Positions 58,590-64,000 of a DNA stretch of 64,000 nucleotides are shown piece by piece. The stretch's first letter is position 1, and every line of letters begins with the position of its first letter. Made by a program: the position numbers and the translations under genes. This stretch comes from Xenopus tropicalis (taxonomy: Eukaryota > Chordata > Amphibia > Anura > Pipidae). The notes beneath the pieces were generated by a model. It was not told where the DNA came from, did no database searches, and was given only the letters and a program-made list of their open reading frames with translations. Location of the stretch: assembly GCF_000004195.4 (NCBI RefSeq), contig NC_030683.2, positions 4,917,133 through 4,981,132 on the forward strand, written 5' to 3'.

Positions 58590-58885
58590 ATATATGTATA
58601 TAAAATACAGTTGGGTCATTTCCCTATGGGACCAAACTGTAAATTATATCCTTATAAACAGTGCTTAGTGATGTCATTTCTGTCACATGACTCACTCAAA
58701 CTTGTATATTATAATAAATGGTACCCCCTGTTGTAAAATATAAGGATATTAGAAGTCACCTCGGAGTTCCATGGCCTCGGCCTTCAGGCTAATCCCTTTA
58801 TATGGTCATAGAACTCCTCGGAAATGTATTATATCCTTATATTTTGCAACAGGGGGTACATTATTCACTAGTTACAGTATATACC
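58590..58885. mobile_element. Single-unit copy of the MITE expanded in gene A intron 2
   Basis: CAGTTGGGTCATTTCCCTAT, GCTTAGTGATGTCATTTCTG and an inverted AACAGGGGGTACATTATTCA match 26290-26650. Here it has no tandem expansion, so it shows the ancestral form. Confidence 0.75.
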
Positions 58886-59339
58886 TGTCTGGTTTCCTTC
58901 TCCCTAAAGGAAATTTTATTACAAAAAAGAGGACAATTTGATAACAAATCACTTTACACCAATCTCCGTTTCATACACAGTAACGTTCCTATTGGGTGGG
59001 ATATAAAGTCCCTTGTTACAGGTTATCTGTGCCCAGGTGAGTTGTTGGGCAGAGAGAAGGTCTTTTCCTGCCCCCCCTCCCCGTATTCCCCCCAGAATGG
59101 CTATTGATACCCAGAGCGCTCCTCATTCCCCTGTGAGATTCCCGGGGGGCGTCTCTGCCCCCTTTGCCTGCGCTGAGATTGGTCACAAGCCGCAGAGAGA
59201 ACCTAACCCTCCCCCTCACTATTTCTCATGGGCATGCTCTGGGGGCCCCACACCCCACCAAGGGATCTATGTCGTGGCCCCTGCACCTCCCCTAGTGGCC
59301 CCTGCCACCCGCTGAACCCCCCTTCCCCCGAGCGTCCGT

Positions 59340-59409
59340 ACTTTAGGGTCTGGGCCGGTGGGGTATACCAGGTTTTCTCCCGTTGCCCCGCTGGCCCAGT
59401 CCGACCCTG
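59340..59409. mobile_element. Right end of a hAT-type MITE of the 133-407 family
   Basis: GGTTTTCTCCCGTTGCCCCG then CTGGCCCAGTCCGACCCTG, the same right terminus as the element at 133-407. The left boundary was not identified. Confidence 0.5.
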
Positions 59410-59739
59410 AATATGGGCCCAATAGCCTTCAGCTCCCAATGGCTTCTCTTTCTCTTATTCTCTGTCACATTCTGGTTCTTTACTTTCCCCTAATGGAGTC
59501 ACTTCATTCCCTTCTCTGTCGCTTCAGATCCGCCTTTATATCCGCACACATTTCTGTTTGAATCCAGTCATGAGTTCCATTCATTTGCCTGAACAATCAC
59601 ACTCTCTTCCGAGAGTGTAGTTGGTCTCTCACATTATGGGAAATATTCACTAAATTGCTCATTTTCTCCTCATCATAAGTAGCTCACATAAGACTGAACC
59701 CCCTGGAGTCTAGACAGGTGGCCGGTAAGTGGGAAGAGG

Positions 59740-61540
59740 CTGATGAGGCCAAGTCAAGCAAGGTCAGGGCAGGCAGCAATGGCTCAGAATGTGGGCAAAT
59801 CCAAAGTTAGGGCAGGCAGCAATGGTTTAGAATGTGGGAAAATCAAAAGTCAGGGCAGGCAGCAATGGTTCAGAATGTGGGTAAATCAAAGCCAGGGCAG
59901 GCAGCAATGGTTCAGAATGTGGGCAAATCCAAAGTCAGGGCAGGCAGCAATGGTTTAGAATGTGGGAAAATCCAAAGTCAGGGCAGGCAGCAATGGTTCA
60001 GAATGTGGGAAAATCCAAAGTCAGGGCAGGCAGCAATGGTTCAGAATATGGGAAAATCCAAAGTCAGGGCAGGCAGCAATGGTTCAGAATGTGGGAAAAT
60101 CCAAAGTCAGGGCAGGCAGAAATGGCTCAGAATGTGGACAAATCCAAAGTCAGGGCAGGCAGCAATGGCTCAGAATGTGGGCAAATCAAAGCCAGGGCAG
60201 GCAGCAATGGTTCAGAATGTGGGCAAATCCAAAGTCAGGGCAGGCAGCAATGGTTTAGAATGTGGGACAATCCAAAGTCAGGGCAGGCAGCAATGGTTCA
60301 GAATGTGGGAAAATCCAAAGTCAGGGGCAGGCAGCAATGTTCAGAATGTGGGAAAATCCAAAGTCAGGGCAGGCAGCAATGGTTCAGAATGTGGGAAAAT
60401 CCAAAGTCAGGGGCAGGCAGCAATGGTTCAGAATGTGGGTAAATCAAAGCCAGGGCAGGCAGCAATGGTTCAGATGTGGGCAAATCCAAAGTCAGGGCAG
60501 GCAGCAATGGTTTAGAATGTGGGAAAATCCAAAGTCAGGGCAGGCAGCAATGGTTCAGAATGTGGGAAAATCCAAAGTCAGGGCAGGCAGCAATGGTTTA
60601 GAATGTGGGACAATCCAAAGTCAGGGCAGGCAGCAATGGTTCAGAATGTGGGAAAATCCAAAGTCAGGGCAGGCAGCAATGGTTCAGAATGTGGGAAAAT
60701 CCAAAGTCAGGGCAGGCAGCAATGGTTCAGAATGTGGGAAAATCCAAAGTCAGGGCAGGCAGCAATGGTTCAGAATGTGGGTAAATCAAAGCCAGGGCAG
60801 GCAGCAATGGTTCAGAATGTGGGCAAATCCAAAGTCAGGGCAGGCAGCAATGGTTTAGAATGTGGGAAAATCCAAAGTCAGGGCAGGCAGCAATGGTTCA
60901 GAATGTGGGAAAATCCAAAGTCAGGGCAGGCAGCAATGGTTCAGAATATGGGAAAATCCAAAGTCAGGGCAGGCAGCAATGGTTCAGAATGTGGGAAAAT
61001 CCAAAGTCAGGGCAGGCAGAAATGGCTCAGAATGTGGACAAATCCAAAGTCAGGGCAGGCAGCAATGGTTCAGAATGTGGGAAAATCCAAAGTCAGGGCA
61101 GGCAGCAATGGTTTCAGAATATGGGAAAATCCAAAGTCAGGGCAGGCAGCAATGGTTCAGAATGTGGGAAAATCCAAAGTCAGGGCAGGCAGAAATGGCT
61201 CAGAATGTGGACAAATCCAAAGTCAGGGCCGGCAGCAATGGCTCAGAATGTGGGCAAATCCAAAGTCAGGGCAGGCAGCAATGGCTCAGAATGTGGGCAA
61301 ATCCAAAGTCAGGGCAGGCAGCAATGACTCAGAATGTGGGCAAATCCAAAGTCAGGGCAGGCAGCAATGGCTCAGAATGTGGGCAAATCCAAAGTCAGGG
61401 CAGGCAGCAATGGCTCAGAATGTGGGCAAATCCAAAGTCAGGGCAGGCAGCAATGGCTCAGAATGTGGGCAAATCCAAAGTCAGGGCAGGCAGCAATGGC
61501 TCAGAATGTGGGCAAATCCAAAGTCAGGGCTGACAGCAAC
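59740..61540. repeat. 43-bp minisatellite, about 42 copies
   Basis: Unit AATCCAAAGTCAGGGCAGGC then AGCAATGGTTCAGAATGTGGG. Higher-order blocks of many units repeat (59890-60130 recurs at 60790-61030). Three 43-bp units make 43 codons, so all forward frames remain open for up to 341 codons. Not genes. Confidence 0.95.
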
Positions 61541-61905
61541 TTGAGAGACATTATGGACTGACTATGGGGAACCGCTTCTCTATGGGGCACAAGTCTTGTT
61601 TGGCCACTTTCCTTGTAGCGCAGGGACCTGTTCCCTGTGTTGGGTTTGGGGAGATGCAGAGATAACGGGAGACGCAGAACAAGGAAGGAATGAGATAATA
61701 TCTGACATTTACAATATATCCCCCCCCCTCCCGAGGATGCAGTGAGTTTCCCCTCCCACATGTCGGGTATTTAATATTGAACTTCAGGCAGGGGGGAAGC
61801 CATTACCCAGGAGCTGCTGTGGGATCACTAACAGGTAGGTTGTTATTTATCACATAAGGGCTGTTTGTATTTGTCTGTGTCGGCACAACCGGGGGGGGGG
61901 GGGGC
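61541..61905. other. Non-repeat interval, possible small first exon
   Basis: GTCGGGTATTTAATATT (about 61761) followed about 60 bases later by GATCACTAACAG|GTAGGT could be a promoter and first exon, but nothing downstream confirms it. Confidence 0.2.
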
Positions 61906-62940
61906 TCTTTCCAGTTTTCAAATAACAACCCAAAACCTATTGCTCTGTGAGGTTTCAGTTTAATTGTTACTGATACTTTGTATTACTTATCCTTCTATTT
62001 AGGCCCTCTTTCTTTCAAACCACTGCCCGGTTGCTAGGTTAAATTAGACCCTAGCAACCAGACAGCTGCCGAAATTCAAGACTAGAGAGCTGCTTAACAA
62101 AAATCAAAATAATTCCAAAACCGCAAATAATAAAAAAATCATTAGTTACAAAGAGCTGCATCCAAAGCAACTGGAAAAAAAAGTGATTATCTGTGGAATA
62201 CTGATTAAAAAATATAGGTTTTGCAATGGTCAACTTCCCCTTTAACTAATGGAGAGATTTCAGCAAAGGGAAAATGTACCCCAGAATGACATTTTGGGGG
62301 GTTTCGATGCATTTACCCCCCAATTGGCTCCTGTTTAACTGATATTACAAAGGGCAAATGACAACAAACGTCAGAAATGAGATGATTATGAGACTAAATT
62401 CTACTTCTAATTCTTATTATTTTGTATCATTATTTTTGTTGCTTTTTCAGACCTTCCCGTGTTCTTTTCATGCTATTTAAGCCACTGCCTGGTTACTAGG
62501 GCTGTAACCAGGTAGCAACCAGTTAAAGTTACAAAGTATTAAAGAGACAGCAAAAAAAAAAAAAGACCAACTGTATCAGGGTATTTGTAGGGCTCTCACT
62601 TACCCCATCCCTGTTATCTGCCCTTACTTACTGCACAGCGCCATTATATTATGTCTCATCACTCCCTTCAGTCCCTGTGTTAGAGGGAAAGTTCCCCTTT
62701 AATGAAACCAGTTGTTACTATTTATTACTTACCTTTCTGTACAGACCTCTTCCAGTCTCTCATTCAAAGCACTGCCTGGTTGCCAGGGTAAGTTAGACCC
62801 TAGCAACTAGATGCTGAAATTCCAAACTAGAGAGCTGCTTGAACTAAATGCAAAAATGTTAAAAACTTGCAAATTGTATCAGCGCATCAGCAGGGTACTA
62901 AAGGCTCATTTTGAGGTAAACTTTGCCTTTAATGTCATGT
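61905..62940. mobile_element. Several T2-type MITE fragments
   Basis: 61905-62245 carries CCTATTGCTCTGTGAGG and GGTTGCTAGGTTAAATTAGA. 62430-62703 and 62715-62935 carry CACTGCCTGGTTAC and AGAGAGCTGCTTGA with TTCCCCTTTAA ends. All are truncated. Confidence 0.65.
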
Positions 62941-64000
62941 TTCTTCCATTCGTCTTCGTCTTCCTCCAGTCTCAGTTCTCTCATTCGACGCTCACAAGGG
63001 GAATGAATAACTTAGCTAGAAACACACGGGGCATCTGGGAACTCATTCAGGGGGCCCTTGGAGGGTGAGGGGGCCCCTGGGGCAGCAACTGTGGTGTTTT
63101 ACACCCCCAGAATGAATACGTAACCAACAGACAGTTTATATTATATTAAGTGGCCTATTAAAGAATCTCCCCAAACTGGAATATATATATCAGTAAATAT
63201 TGCCCTTTTACAGCCTTTCCCTTGAGCCGCCATTTAGTGATGGGCTGTGTGTTCCCTCAGAGATCAGCTGACAGGAAGTGAAGCAGCTCTAACTGTAACA
63301 GGAAGTAGTGTGGGAGCAAAAGGCAGAACTCTGCCCATTCATTGGCTGATGGGGCCTAGCATGTATGTGTGCCTTGGCTTGTTTGTGTGCACTGTGACTC
63401 CTATGATCCCAGGGGGCGGCCCTTAGTACTTAAAATGGCCGTTTCCTATTTAGGATTACCCAATGGCACATACTGCTAAACAAGTATATTTATATGAAAA
63501 TGGTTTATTTATATGAAGCAGGGTTTCACATATGAGCTGTTTATGGGATATATTTGTATAGAGACCTACATTGTTTGGGGGTACAAGTCTGAGGGGATAT
63601 ACTGTATCCTGCATGGCAGGTTTATATCCCCATTGTTTACGTTCTGAGCCCCTTTAGAAGACCCAACATAGGGTTAACTTGCGGGTGGGCGTGGGCTGCA
63701 CAGCCAAGGGGATTTAAGGAAGGAAAAGGGGCGGAGTGTGTGGAAGTGGAGCTGCACGTGGGAGACAAAGCGGTGGGTTTAAGCTGCCTCCTTATTGGTG
63801 GGTACAGTCAGCGCCATTTATTGGTTTGGGCCGTTGCTACGTTACCAACTCTGTAAGGTGGGACTTTAGTTTGCCCTTTTTGCTACAATAAACGGACTAT
63901 TTTCTGTTTGAAGTGACCGGCGTTGGTGCTGCACCCCCAAAATAGTGCCCCCCAAACATCACAGGGGCTACAGGTTTCCTTCAACCGCTGTAGTTTCCGT
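62941..64000. other. Terminal interval, possible LTR-like end
   Basis: From about 63660 the sequence has GGGGCGGAGTGTG, CCTTATTGGTGGG, then CTACAATAAACGGACTATTT followed by a unique-looking CAAACATCACAGGGGCTACA. A CCAAT-type box, poly(A) signal and following segment would suit a retroviral-type LTR that continues past the window. No partner LTR is visible. The rest is unassigned. Confidence 0.25.

Noticed and set aside
58960..59040. Possible promoter plus exon (GGGATATAAAGTCC, then CCCAG|GTGAGT)
   Set aside because: A TATA-like string and donor-like site occur, but no coding or conserved downstream exon supports a gene.
59743..61561. Overlapping forward frames up to 341 codons
   Set aside because: They are translations of the 43-bp array in all three frames at once.
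55676..64000. A missing PLAT domain for gene C further downstream
   Set aside because: I looked for exons resembling the PLAT beta-sandwich after each gene and saw none; 3' UTR, poly(A) signal and repeats follow directly.

Overview
The window looks like amphibian genomic DNA, most probably Xenopus (X. tropicalis or a close relative; the species cannot be fixed by reading). The basis is intron-containing vertebrate genes, many copies of the TTAA-flanked T2-type MITE known from Xenopus, an L1/Tx1-like LINE, a Tf1/sushi-type chromodomain Ty3/gypsy retrotransposon, and unusually dense minisatellites. It is one eukaryotic gene-family locus embedded in repeats; nothing bacterial is seen.

Layout. 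1-1180: last exons of an AGC-type protein kinase (PKN/PKC-like). 1473-3990: AT-rich tandem array. 4.3-5.8 kb: two MITEs and a minisatellite. 6.06-9.08 kb: internally deleted L1/Tx1-like LINE on the minus strand. 9.4-13.08 kb: about 30-bp VNTR that decays at its right end. 13.14-19.03 kb: about 37-bp satellite split by a full-length LTR retrotransposon (13433-18754, minus strand, 5-bp target duplication). 19.95-21.08 kb: five copies of a 241-bp repeat. 21.59-23.23 kb: 51-bp minisatellite.

The genes of interest are three pancreatic-lipase-family genes. Gene A is on + (coding 23857-32065), gene B on - (43148-37509), gene C on + (49893-55675). Each has a non-coding first exon (in C it carries a possible upstream ATG) and nine coding exons with matching phases. 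Each keeps the signal peptide, GHSLG serine elbow, catalytic Asp and His, lid and disulfide cysteines. Each stops exactly where the N-terminal alpha/beta-hydrolase domain ends, followed by a poly(A) signal, so all three lack the colipase-binding PLAT domain. A and B lie tail to tail in an inverted duplication that also includes the upstream 241-bp array; C is more diverged and direct. The three promoters share a compact module: a forkhead-like box, an AT-rich homeobox-like stretch, ATAGGAG and TATA, at nearly constant spacing. Their products are predicted to be secreted lipases or phospholipases with closely related activities and similar regulation.

Interleaved repeats: 129-133-bp repeats in the first coding introns of A and C only; a 20-bp array in A intron 7; about 60-bp repeats in the A/B spacer; 51-bp arrays at three sites; a hAT-type element with 8-bp target duplications carrying a 34-bp minisatellite (47069-48412); 112-bp arrays inside and beyond gene C; a 27-bp array; and a 43-bp array (59.74-61.54 kb). 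The last 2.5 kb hold T2-like fragments and possibly an LTR-like end. Most long open frames in the window are translations of these arrays and are not genes.
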